From contig CAZJGF010000034.1 of assembly GCA_964545665.1 (NCBI GenBank), positions 1 through 14,556 on the forward strand: a stretch of DNA of 14,556 nt. The letters are read 5' to 3'. The position numbers and the translations under genes were made by a program. Below are positions 1-7,447 of this stretch, piece after piece. The stretch is from CAZJGF01 sp964545665 (GTDB lineage Bacteria; Chloroflexota; Dehalococcoidia; GIF9; AB-539-J10). How positions within the stretch are numbered: the stretch's first letter is position 1; each line of letters opens with the position of its first letter. Under the pieces are notes generated by a model. That model saw only the letters and a list, made by a program, of their open reading frames with translations. It was not told the DNA's origin and made no database searches.

Positions 1-108
1 TCGCAAACCCAGTTGACAAACGGAAGGGAAAAGTATCAAGATTTCCCGTACCGCTTTAACCAGATGTTAGATGAATTACTTGCGCAATCGCTTTCAAAAG
101 AATACTAA
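1..108 (+). CDS. Possible 3' end of an unidentified upstream gene (partial)
   Basis: From base 1 this frame stays open for 35 codons to a TAA at 106-108. The peptide reads like a real C-terminus, with an aromatic stretch (YQDFPYRF) followed by a helical tail (NQMLDELLAQSLSKEY). I do not recognise the family. If real, it overlaps the start of argH by 38 nt, which is longer than most operon overlaps. The competing frame, open from base 3 to a TAA at 57-59, codes 18 residues and would leave an ordinary 11-nt gap before argH. I cannot decide between them; one is probably the end of a cotranscribed upstream gene. Neither resembles the C-terminus of argininosuccinate synthase that might be expected before argH. 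Confidence 0.3.
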   Translation, partial: SQTQLTNGREKYQDFPYRFNQMLDELLAQSLSKEY

Positions 109-1444
109 TAGACTGGTGCAGGAATATACCGCCTCCATAGCTTTCGACCAGCGGCTATACCGCCAGGATATCAGGGGAAGCATTGCTCATGCCAAGATGC
201 TGGCAAAGCAGGGGATAATAACTGAGAGCGAGGCTGAAAGCATAATCAAGGGACTTGGCTCAATTCAGGAGGAAATCGAGCAAGGCAAATTTCAGTTCAA
301 GTCTGAGCTTGAAGATATACATATGAACATTGAAGCAAGCCTTTTTGAGAAGATAGGAGATGTAGCCGGCAAGCTCCATACTGCCCGTTCCAGGAATGAC
401 CAAATCACTTTGGATATGCGCCTTTTTCTCAAAGAGCAGATTGAAGTGACTATGGCCAAATTGGGACGGCTACAATCATCGCTTCTGGATTTAGCCGAAA
501 CAAATAGCGCCGTCATCATGCCTGGCTATACTCACTTACAGCAAGCTCAGCCGGTTCTCTTAGCTCACCACTTGTTGGCTTATTTCGATATGTTTCAGCG
601 GGATAAGGAAAGGTTCCACAATTGCCTTAAGCAAACTGACGTTTTGCCTCTAGGCAGTGGCGCCCTGGCTGGTGTTCCCTATCCTGTAGACCGTGAATTC
701 CTGGCTCATGAGCTGGGCTTCAGCAAGATAAGCAGCAACAGTATTGATATCGTCTCCGATAGGGATTTCATCATCGAATACGAAGCGTGTGCTGCCATCA
801 CTATGATGCATCTTTCACGATTAGCGGAGGAGGTTATCTTATGGTCATCCACTGAGTTCGGCTTTATAGAAATTGATGAAGCCTTTGCCACAGGCAGCAG
901 CATCATGCCGCAGAAGAAAAACCCTGATGTAGCAGAGCTGGCTAGAGGGAAAACTGGGCGAGTATACGGCAACCTTCTGAGCATGTTGACCACTATGAAG
1001 GCTTTGCCTTTAGCCTATAACCGGGATATGCAGGAGGATAAGGAGGCCCTTTTTGATACAATAGATACCCTATACTCCAGCTTGGAAGTATTTGCTCAAA
1101 TGATGAAGACAATCAAAGTTGACATCAAGCGCATCCGGGAGTCTATCGAGGACTACATTCTGGCTACCGATTTAGCCGATTACTTAGCGAAGAAAGGTGC
1201 TCCATTTCGAGAGGCACACCGCATTGTAGCTAGACTGAATGAATATGCTATTGCTAACCACAAGAGCTTTCACGAACTCAGCATGGGTGAATACAACAAA
1301 TTTTCCTCTCTTTTCGCTGAAGACGTATATGACATAACCATGGAGTCGTCTGTGGCTGCTCGAAACGTTATTGGTGGCACTTCACCACAACAGGTGGAAA
1401 TAGCTTTGGCCAAGGCGAGAGAGCTCATAAAAAAGGTACTATGA
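71..1444 (+). CDS. argH: Argininosuccinate lyase
   Basis: Cytosolic enzyme of the last arginine-biosynthesis step, splitting argininosuccinate into arginine and fumarate. The 457-residue length is normal for the aspartase/fumarase superfamily. Visible signatures are SRND at 107-110, PGYTHLQ at 151-157 with the conserved His155, and the superfamily loop GSSIMPQKKNPD at 275-286, which carries the catalytic serine region and the Lys and Asn ligands. The N-terminal NRFQKNTNRLVQEYTASI matches the family pattern of GRFxKxTxxLVxEFxAS, and a stop codon directly precedes the ATG, so the start is fixed although no good Shine-Dalgarno is visible. The stop overlaps the rpe start as ATGA, implying translational coupling. 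All key motifs are intact, so the enzyme should be active. Confidence 0.97.
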   Translation: MNYLRNRFQKNTNRLVQEYTASIAFDQRLYRQDIRGSIAHAKMLAKQGIITESEAESIIKGLGSIQEEIEQGKFQFKSELEDIHMNIEASLFEKIGDVAGKLHTARSRNDQITLDMRLFLKEQIEVTMAKLGRLQSSLLDLAETNSAVIMPGYTHLQQAQPVLLAHHLLAYFDMFQRDKERFHNCLKQTDVLPLGSGALAGVPYPVDREFLAHELGFSKISSNSIDIVSDRDFIIEYEACAAITMMHLSRLAEEVILWSSTEFGFIEIDEAFATGSSIMPQKKNPDVAELARGKTGRVYGNLLSMLTTMKALPLAYNRDMQEDKEALFDTIDTLYSSLEVFAQMMKTIKVDIKRIRESIEDYILATDLADYLAKKGAPFREAHRIVARLNEYAIANHKSFHELSMGEYNKFSSLFAEDVYDITMESSVAARNVIGGTSPQQVEIALAKARELIKKVL

Positions 1445-2106
1445 GCAATCTGATTAAACTGGCGCCATCAATTCTTTCTGCTGATTTTGCTCGGCTAGGT
1501 GAGCAAGTTGCTGAAGCTACCAAGGCAGGGGCCGATTATATTCATGTTGACGTTATGGATGGTCACTTTGTGCCTAATCTTACTATTGGTGCCCCGGTAG
1601 TAGCTTCCCTTCGCTCCTGGACCAACTTGCCTCTGGATGTCCACCTGATGATAGAGTATCCAGAGCGATACATTGGTGACTTTGCCAATTCGGGCGCCAA
1701 CATCATTACTGTACATATTGAGGCTTGCCCACATATTCACCGGACAATTCAGTTGATAAAGGAGCTGGGAATAGAAGCTGGAGTAGCGCTAAATCCGGCT
1801 ACCCCATTGGGCTCGGTAGAGGAAATCATCTCCCATGTTGACTTGATTCTGATTATGAGTGTTAACCCTGGTTTTGGCGGGCAGGTTTTTATTCCTGAAA
1901 CACTGGGAAAGATAGCTCGCCTGCGCAAGATGCTGGATGAAAGAGGCTTGGATGTTGAGGTTGAGGTTGACGGAGGGATTAGCATTGACAATGCGCCTAG
2001 CTTAGTTAAAGCTGGTGCCAGAGTCCTGGCAATGGGGAACAGTATATTTAAGGCTAAGGTGGGGATAAGCCAAGCGTTGCAAAATATTAGAGAGGCGGTA
2101 AGTTAG
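1441..2106 (+). CDS. rpe: Ribulose-phosphate 3-epimerase
   Basis: Interconverts D-ribulose 5-phosphate and D-xylulose 5-phosphate in the non-oxidative pentose phosphate pathway, using a TIM barrel and a divalent metal. The 221-residue length is typical. The N-terminal LAPSILSADF contains Ser10, HVDVMDGHFVPN carries His35 and Asp37, LDVHLM has His68, MSVNPGFGGQ (139-148) forms a phosphate-binding loop, and VDGGI supplies Asp177. These are the expected metal, catalytic and phosphate-binding positions of the family. The ATG overlaps the argH stop by 4 nt, so the two are likely coupled although their pathways are unrelated. The gene ends 89 nt before the converging rpmB stop. No clear rho-independent terminator is visible in that gap. 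Confidence 0.96.
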   Translation: MSNLIKLAPSILSADFARLGEQVAEATKAGADYIHVDVMDGHFVPNLTIGAPVVASLRSWTNLPLDVHLMIEYPERYIGDFANSGANIITVHIEACPHIHRTIQLIKELGIEAGVALNPATPLGSVEEIISHVDLILIMSVNPGFGGQVFIPETLGKIARLRKMLDERGLDVEVEVDGGISIDNAPSLVKAGARVLAMGNSIFKAKVGISQALQNIREAVS

Positions 2107-2195
2107 CGGAGAGAGGCTAGAGATATTTGGAGATATAATAGGTCTGATTCTCAAACCAAAAAGCAGGGCAACGATATTGAGACTCCAGTGGGTGA

Positions 2196-2378
2196 TTAGC
2201 GAGCCGCTTTGTATTGGGTGCGGAGACATCTGGTGCAAATATTGACTGCCTGCTTGCTACCGTTTACGATGATTGTGGTTCGATGAATATTGGGCAACCA
2301 GCGCCGCTTGGTGTGTTTCTTGGAGTGGCTTACGCTATTACCAAATTGGGCTCTTTTACCACAGATATCACACTTCAT
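2196..2378 (-). CDS. rpmB: 50S ribosomal protein bL28
   Basis: Small basic protein of the large ribosomal subunit, 60 residues, on the opposite strand to its neighbours. It starts MKCDICGKRAQFGNSVSHS and continues with TKRRWLPNI, the L28 hallmark of a CxxC opening, a GNxVSH motif and a KRRW patch. Two cysteine pairs (Cys3/Cys6 and Cys48/Cys51) make this a zinc-binding (C+) form. Bacteria with such forms sometimes keep a C- paralogue for zinc starvation; none is in this window. The ATG is preceded by a purine-rich GAGGGGAG about 12 nt upstream and a well-formed promoter. The overlapping plus-strand open frames have no family character and are shadows. Confidence 0.95.
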   Translation of the reverse strand: MKCDICGKRAQFGNSVSHSKKHTKRRWLPNIHRTTIIVNGSKQAVNICTRCLRTQYKAAR

Positions 2379-2422
2379 AAGAGATTCTTGCTCCCCTCTT
2401 TACTGTAAATCAGATTTCGACT

Positions 2423-2451
2423 ATTATACTCATGAATGTCATATAAGGCAA
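2423..2451 (-). promoter_or_regulatory. Probable sigma70-type promoter of rpmB
   Basis: On the minus strand, TTGCCT (2446-2451) is followed after exactly 17 nt by a perfect TATAAT (2423-2428). Transcription would begin near 2416, giving an rpmB leader of about 38 nt that holds the GAGGGGAG ribosome-binding site. The -35 box lies directly beside the ribosome-binding site of the divergent fakA, so the start regions of the two transcripts are packed into the same 83-nt gap. On the plus strand, TATACT at 2425-2430 overlaps the same -10 and could serve fakA, but its -35 match is poor. Confidence 0.6.
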
Positions 2452-2461
2452 AAGGGGCAAA

Positions 2462-4093
2462 ATGAGGACTGATTTAGCCAGTGGGCCGATGTTGAAGAAG
2501 ATGTTCGCTTTGGGTACTGTCTGGCTAGAGAAAGCAACTCCAGACATAAACGCGATAAATGTTTTTCCTATTCCTGACGGCGATACCGGAACCAACATGC
2601 TGCTTACCATGCAGTCCGCTATGGAAGAGGCAAATCAAAACCAGAATAGGTCTGCTTGCTCAGTGGTCAAATCGATGGCTTCTGGTGCTTTAATGGGGGC
2701 AAGAGGTAACTCAGGTGTGATTCTATCCCAATTCTGGCGTGGCTTGGCTAAAGGATTAGAAGGCAAGAAATCTTTCAATGGAACAGATTTCGCCAAGGCG
2801 CTGGCTGAAGCATCGCAAGCGGCTTATGAGGGCCTTGTCAATCCTGTAGAGGGGACTATCTTGACAGTGCTTAAGGATGCAGCTACTGCTGCTGGCATGT
2901 CTGCTGGGACTGACTCTGCAAGCTTGCTTTCTGTAATGGAGACTGTCATTGAGGCAGCTAGGGACTCGGTAGCTCGAACCCCCGATTTATTGCCTGTGTT
3001 GCGTGAGTCTGGCGTAGTTGATGCTGGAGGGCAAGGGTTGTATGTCTTGCTTGAGGGCGCCCTCTACTATCTCAAGGGAAAAGCGAAGGAAACAAAATAT
3101 CGGCAACCTCGGTTAATTGTCGCTGACTTGCCATTGGCTCCTAAGACAACTCAAATGGCTAGCGAGGTGGAAGTGCCATATGGATATTGCACCAACTTCG
3201 TAGTAGAAGGCAAGAAACTCAATCCCCAAAAGATCAAAAACAAGTTAAGGAAAAAGGGGCAATCCCTAATCGTTACCGGGAATGATTCTTTGGTCAGAGT
3301 TCATATGCACAGCTTTAAGCCTGGCGAAATCCTTGATTATGCTACACACCTGGGCACGTTGCACCAGATAGATATCAGGAATATGGACGACCAGTACGTA
3401 GAGTTCATAAAGATGCAGAGGGAGAGAATGCCCAAGGTCGATATCGCTATAGTAGCAGTTGCCGCTGGGGATGGCCTCTTTGAGGTATTCAACAGCTTGG
3501 GCTCTACAATCGTTGTCCCCGGTGGTCAAACAATGAATCCCAGTGTTCGCCAGCTATTGCAGGCTATAGAATCAGCGCCTTCAGACAATATCATCTTATT
3601 GCCTAATAACAAGAATATTATCCCCACAGCTTCTCAGCTTGAGTCTTTAACCGTAAAGAAAGTGAAGGTAATTCCCACTAAGACTATCCCTCAAGGCATA
3701 GCTGCACTCCTCGCTTTCAATTATGACTTGAGTCTGGAGGATACTGTTCGCGGCATGGAAGAGACAATAACCACAGTGAGGACTGTGGAGATTACCAAAG
3801 CAGTGCGCAAGACGCAACTCAACGGTTTGAAAATAAAAAAGGGGCAACTTATTGCTATCTTGAATGACGAAGAGTTGATAGCCAAGGGCAATAAGATGCC
3901 GGACCTTATCTTCGAGGCTCTAGTAAGAGCAGATATTGAAGGGGCCGAAATGGTGACCATTTACTATGGTGCTGAAAGCAAGACTACTGAGGCTGAAGAG
4001 ATAGCTCAAGATATTCGTAACAGATACCAGACTGAGGTCGAGGTAGTTCACGGTGGCCAACCTCACTACAATTACATAATTTCACTGGAATAG
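2462..4093 (+). CDS. fakA: Fatty acid kinase catalytic subunit FakA (DAK2/YloV family)
   Basis: ATP-dependent kinase that phosphorylates a fatty acid held by a FakB protein, giving acyl-phosphate for phospholipid synthesis. The 543-residue length and three-part plan fit FakA. An N-terminal DhaL-like kinase domain (about 1-205) has the nucleotide/Mg motif DGDTGTNM at 39-46, GARGNSGVILSQ at 79-90 and GVVDAGGQGLY at 184-194. A middle domain carries Cys243 in GYCTNF plus His281 and His283 in RVHMHS, corresponding to the zinc site described in Staphylococcus aureus FakA. A C-terminal DegV-like domain follows from about 325. GGGG at 2454-2457 lies 4 nt before the ATG. The next gene encodes a DegV/FakB protein, which supports a FakA role over a generic dihydroxyacetone-kinase label. 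Confidence 0.9.
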   Translation: MRTDLASGPMLKKMFALGTVWLEKATPDINAINVFPIPDGDTGTNMLLTMQSAMEEANQNQNRSACSVVKSMASGALMGARGNSGVILSQFWRGLAKGLEGKKSFNGTDFAKALAEASQAAYEGLVNPVEGTILTVLKDAATAAGMSAGTDSASLLSVMETVIEAARDSVARTPDLLPVLRESGVVDAGGQGLYVLLEGALYYLKGKAKETKYRQPRLIVADLPLAPKTTQMASEVEVPYGYCTNFVVEGKKLNPQKIKNKLRKKGQSLIVTGNDSLVRVHMHSFKPGEILDYATHLGTLHQIDIRNMDDQYVEFIKMQRERMPKVDIAIVAVAAGDGLFEVFNSLGSTIVVPGGQTMNPSVRQLLQAIESAPSDNIILLPNNKNIIPTASQLESLTVKKVKVIPTKTIPQGIAALLAFNYDLSLEDTVRGMEETITTVRTVEITKAVRKTQLNGLKIKKGQLIAILNDEELIAKGNKMPDLIFEALVRADIEGAEMVTIYYGAESKTTEAEEIAQDIRNRYQTEVEVVHGGQPHYNYIISLE

Positions 4094-4094
4094 T

Positions 4095-4132
4095 CTTTGA
4101 GGCCCCGAAGGACTGATTCTTGAGGGGCAAAG
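4095..4132 (+). promoter_or_regulatory. Possible hairpin masking the fakB ribosome-binding site
   Basis: In the 43-nt gap after fakA, CTTTG (4095-4099) and CCCC (4103-4106) can pair with CAAAG (4128-4132) and GGGG (4124-4127), leaving a 3-nt bulge and a 17-nt loop. The paired GGGG is part of the GAGGGG Shine-Dalgarno for the gene at 4137. A ribosome finishing fakA at 4091-4093 would cover or open the left arm, so the structure could couple translation of the two partners. It is not followed by a T tract and so does not look like a terminator. Confidence 0.35.
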
Positions 4133-4136
4133 AGCG

Positions 4137-4973
4137 ATGGTCAAGATTGTAACTGATAGCTGTTCTGACATCACCCCGGAACTAGCTGAAGAGTTTGGGA
4201 TTTCAGTGGTGCCATTATATGTTCAATTTGGCAACGAAATTTACCGAGATAACGTTGACCTAAGCACAAAAGAGTTCTATCAGAAGCTAGAAAAAAGTAA
4301 GATTGCTCCTACTACCTCAGCTCCGGGTCCCGATGTCTTCGCTGAGTTTTTTACTAGATTGGCTGAGGAGACAGATGAAATTGTAGCGATAATGCTCTCA
4401 CAAATGTTAAGCGGTGTTTACGCGGCAGCTCTCAAGGGCAAGACTATGGTGACCAAGGACTGCCGCATTGAGATTATTGATTCTACATTAGCAATAAGCG
4501 CACAGATGCTTTTGGTTATCTCAGCAGCTCGAATGGCTAGGTCAGGAGACGGTCTAGCCCAGATTGTTGATTGGGTCAGAAAAGCAATTCCCAGGATTCA
4601 TATACAAATGACCTTTGACACATTGGAATATTTAAGGAAAGGCGGGCGCATTGGTAAAGCGCAGGCATTCCTAGGCAGCTTGCTAAGGGTAAACCCTATT
4701 CTAACACTAAAGGACGGGTTGGTTTACCCTGTTGCTCGGGTACGCAATAGAACCAAAGCAATAGATTATTTGGTGGATTTTGTTAGGAGTCTTAGCCGTA
4801 TAGAGGCTATAGCTATCGAAGATGTCACCACTCCTGAAGATTTGGAGATTCTAGCTGACCGTCTCAAAGGTTTGGTCTCTCCTGAGAATTTCTACCGCTC
4901 CAAAGTGGACCCTGTGGTAGGTGTTCATGTTGGCCCTCGTGTCCTAGCTGCTTGTGTACTGGAAGCAGAATGA
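4137..4973 (+). CDS. fakB: DegV family fatty-acid-binding protein (FakB type)
   Basis: Lipid-binding partner of FakA: it holds a fatty acid, presents the carboxylate for phosphorylation and delivers the acyl-phosphate. At 278 residues it fits the DegV family. The N-terminal VKIVTDSCSDITPELAEE, the TTSAPGP motif (59-65), LSGVY (91-95), LRKGGRIGKA (166-175) and the C-terminal VGVHVGP (261-267) are all in order. His264 and Ser92 sit at positions that contact the fatty-acid carboxylate in studied FakB proteins. One oddity is Arg268 where the usual motif HxGPG has glycine. GAGGGG lies 9 nt before the ATG. The stop overlaps the recG start as ATGA. Its lipid preference cannot be read from sequence. 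Confidence 0.88.
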   Translation: MVKIVTDSCSDITPELAEEFGISVVPLYVQFGNEIYRDNVDLSTKEFYQKLEKSKIAPTTSAPGPDVFAEFFTRLAEETDEIVAIMLSQMLSGVYAAALKGKTMVTKDCRIEIIDSTLAISAQMLLVISAARMARSGDGLAQIVDWVRKAIPRIHIQMTFDTLEYLRKGGRIGKAQAFLGSLLRVNPILTLKDGLVYPVARVRNRTKAIDYLVDFVRSLSRIEAIAIEDVTTPEDLEILADRLKGLVSPENFYRSKVDPVVGVHVGPRVLAACVLEAE

Positions 4974-7444
4974 CAACCATTGATTCGCTACGAGATATCC
5001 TTGAGCTAGAATGCAAGAAAGGTTATGCTAATAAAGCGGTAATTGGTGGTCTGGACAAGTATCTTCACAGACAGGTAGGGCGAATCAGGCAGGACATAGC
5101 TAATCCGCTGCTCTTAGTTAGCTTTGATGAACTCAATTTGGCTAATTCCGATTATGATTCTTGGGACATAAATAAGCGTCAGAAATGGATAATGAGTGTC
5201 TTCGGCTGGCTGGATGAATTAGAAAAACCAAAGCAGGACACACTTGCCTCTCCTCTCCCTGCAAGGGAGAGGAATAAGGTGAGCATGACAGCGGTGGCTA
5301 GGTCACACCCTCAAAAGCAGAGCGGAGAATTAAGCTCTCCCATAACTGTCATCAGTGGTATCACACCTAGGGTAGCTGCTAAATTCGCCAAGCTTGGCGT
5401 GAGAACAATAAATGACTTACTTTACTTTTTCCCCCGGAGGTATATCGATTATAGCCAAAGGAAATTCATAGCTGAGCTTGAAGAAGGTAAAGAGCAAACT
5501 GTCGTAGGCACAATATGGCAGGCGACAGTAGTCACTTTTGGTAATCGACCGGGCACAGAGGCAATTATAGGCGATGAAACAGGGAACATTAGAGTGGTTT
5601 GGTTTAACCAACCTTACTTGGCCAAAAACTTCCCCACTAATGCTCGAGTGGTAGTTAGTGGTACGGTGGGCATATTCAAGGGACAAAAGGTCTTTGAATC
5701 ACCTGAATGGGAACTGCTCAAAGGCGAGGAGCTAATTCATACCGGCCGTCTAATTCCCATTTACCCCCTGACTCAGGGCTTATATCCACGACAGGTGAGG
5801 CGATGGACAAAGCAGGCTATAGATGGTTATGCCTGGCAATTAGAGGATTTCTTACCTTCAGGGATAAGAACGCGCTGTCAACTGTTACCTCTCCAAGAGG
5901 CGATCGCACAGATTAGTTACCCAGATGGTCAGCTGATGGCGGAGCAAGCAAGCGACCGCTTAGCTTTCGATGAGCTCTTCTTACTTCAATTAGGGGTACT
6001 GGCTAGAAAACGAGAATGGCAGGAGGGACAGCCAGGCAATGCTTTCAGGATATATCACGAGGTTATTGACAAATTTCTAGATTGTTTGCCTTTCGCTTTG
6101 ACACGAGCGCAAGAAGGAGTGCTGGAGGAGATTTTGGCTGACCTGAAACAACCAAAGGCCATGTCACGCCTGCTCCAAGGCGAAGTGGGCAGCGGCAAAA
6201 CCGTGGTTGCTACTATAGCCCTGTTGATAGCTGTGGCCAATGGCTATCAAGGAGTGTTGATGGCACCCACTGAGGTCTTGGCTGAGCAGCATTTCAGCAG
6301 CATCTGTGATTATTTGTCTAAAGCCGGCCCCCAACCCTCATTGTCATCGGCGGGTCAGGGAAGCAATATCATGTGCTATACTGGATTCCTCACAAGGCCA
6401 CTTACGGTCGCTTTGCTTGTTGGCAGCCTCAAAGAGAGCGAAAAGGAGGATTTGCATCACAAAATTAGGCGAGGTGAAATTGATATTACTATTGGCACTC
6501 ATGCCCTTATTCAGAGAGAGGTGGAATTCCAGCATTTAGGACTAGCGGTGATTGATGAGCAACAGAGGTTTGGCGTATTGCAGCGTCAGGAATTGCGCCA
6601 AAAGGGCTTCAATCCTCATGTCTTGGTCATGACGGCTACTCCCATTCCTCGAACGATGGCGCTAACGCTATATGGCGACCTTGACCTTTCAGTTATTGAT
6701 GAATTGCCCCCAGGGCGGCACGAAGTGAAAACAGAATGCCTTGGGCCTCAGTACGTAGAGAAGGCTTACGCTTTCCTCCGTCGCCAGGTTAGCAATGGCC
6801 AGCAGGCCTTTATCATTTGTCCTTTGATTGAGGAGTCAGAAGCCCTCGAGGCCAAAGCTGCTACCAGTGAATATGAGTATCTATCCAGAGAGGTTTTCCC
6901 GGATTTAAGGTTGGGACTACTCCACGGCCGAATGCCTCCTAATGACAAAGAGGAGGTCATGCGCCGTTTCCGTGCTGGGCAACTTGATATCTTGGTATCA
7001 ACGTCGGTGGTGGAAGTTGGCATTGATGTGCCTCGAGCTACAGTCATGCTGGTAGAGGGTGCTGACCACTTCGGGTTATCACAACTCCATCAATTCAGGG
7101 GTAGAGTGGGCCGAGATAAAGAGCAAAGTTATTGCTTGCTTATTCCTGAGAAATTCTCACCTGAAGCAAGAGAGCGACTCCAGCTAATGGAGAAAATCCA
7201 CGACGGCTTTGCTCTAGCAGAGAAAGACTTAGAACTACGAGGTCCAGGGGAATTCTTCGGTACTCACCAGAGTGGCCTGCCAGAACTCAAAATAGCTAAA
7301 CTATCAAACTTGCATCTTTTGGAGATGGCTCGGCAAGAGGCGATGACCCTTTTCCAAAGTGACCATGGTCTGGAAAGGGAAGAGCATTGCTCTCTGAAAC
7401 GGCGATTATCACATGTGTGGCCTAGCTACATTGAATGGAGCTAA
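4970..7444 (+). CDS. recG: ATP-dependent DNA helicase RecG
   Basis: Double-stranded DNA translocase that remodels stalled forks and branch-migrates junctions. 824 residues from the ATG at 4970, which overlaps the fakB stop and has GGAAG 4 nt upstream; an in-frame TTG at 4952 would add six residues and is less likely. Order: helical N-terminal domain (about 1-85), low-complexity linker (90-122), helix-hairpin region (124-162), OB-fold wedge (about 165-250), helicase lobe 1 with Walker A GEVGSGKT at 404-411, DEQQ box at 529-532 and TATPIPRTMA at 555-564, then lobe 2 with QFRGRVGR at 708-715. RecG usually has DEQH, so Gln532 is a small variation. The linker contains a perfect DNA hairpin repeat, and residues about 451-475 form an insertion relative to E. 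coli RecG. Motifs needed for activity appear intact. Confidence 0.95.
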   Translation: MTTIDSLRDILELECKKGYANKAVIGGLDKYLHRQVGRIRQDIANPLLLVSFDELNLANSDYDSWDINKRQKWIMSVFGWLDELEKPKQDTLASPLPARERNKVSMTAVARSHPQKQSGELSSPITVISGITPRVAAKFAKLGVRTINDLLYFFPRRYIDYSQRKFIAELEEGKEQTVVGTIWQATVVTFGNRPGTEAIIGDETGNIRVVWFNQPYLAKNFPTNARVVVSGTVGIFKGQKVFESPEWELLKGEELIHTGRLIPIYPLTQGLYPRQVRRWTKQAIDGYAWQLEDFLPSGIRTRCQLLPLQEAIAQISYPDGQLMAEQASDRLAFDELFLLQLGVLARKREWQEGQPGNAFRIYHEVIDKFLDCLPFALTRAQEGVLEEILADLKQPKAMSRLLQGEVGSGKTVVATIALLIAVANGYQGVLMAPTEVLAEQHFSSICDYLSKAGPQPSLSSAGQGSNIMCYTGFLTRPLTVALLVGSLKESEKEDLHHKIRRGEIDITIGTHALIQREVEFQHLGLAVIDEQQRFGVLQRQELRQKGFNPHVLVMTATPIPRTMALTLYGDLDLSVIDELPPGRHEVKTECLGPQYVEKAYAFLRRQVSNGQQAFIICPLIEESEALEAKAATSEYEYLSREVFPDLRLGLLHGRMPPNDKEEVMRRFRAGQLDILVSTSVVEVGIDVPRATVMLVEGADHFGLSQLHQFRGRVGRDKEQSYCLLIPEKFSPEARERLQLMEKIHDGFALAEKDLELRGPGEFFGTHQSGLPELKIAKLSNLHLLEMARQEAMTLFQSDHGLEREEHCSLKRRLSHVWPSYIEWS
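5251..5273 (+). repeat. Palindromic short repeat embedded in the recG linker
   Basis: TCCTCTCCCT (5251-5260) and AGGGAGAGGA (5264-5273) are perfect 10-bp inverted arms around a 3-nt loop. The element reads in frame as SPLPARERN in the linker between the N-terminal domain and the helix-hairpin of RecG. This kind of CCTCTCCCT...AGGGAGAGG palindrome, followed here by AATAAGGTGAG, is familiar from dispersed repeats that leave PLPxRER peptides in predicted proteins of Dehalococcoidia and other bacteria. The surrounding linker is poor in structure-forming residues, so the insertion is probably tolerated. The family assignment is from memory; the palindrome itself is seen directly. Confidence 0.6.
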
Positions 7445-7447
7445 AAA

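Noticed and set aside
2107..2195. Terminator between convergent rpe and rpmB
   Set aside because: No GC-rich stem followed by a T tract was found on either strand.
2214..2472. Two plus-strand open frames of 60-64 codons over rpmB
   Set aside because: They are antisense to a clear bL28 gene and show no family motifs; no supporting ribosome-binding sites were seen.
4952..4969. TTG start six codons upstream for recG
   Set aside because: The ATG at 4970 overlaps the previous stop as ATGA and has GGAAG in reach, a pattern also seen at argH-rpe.
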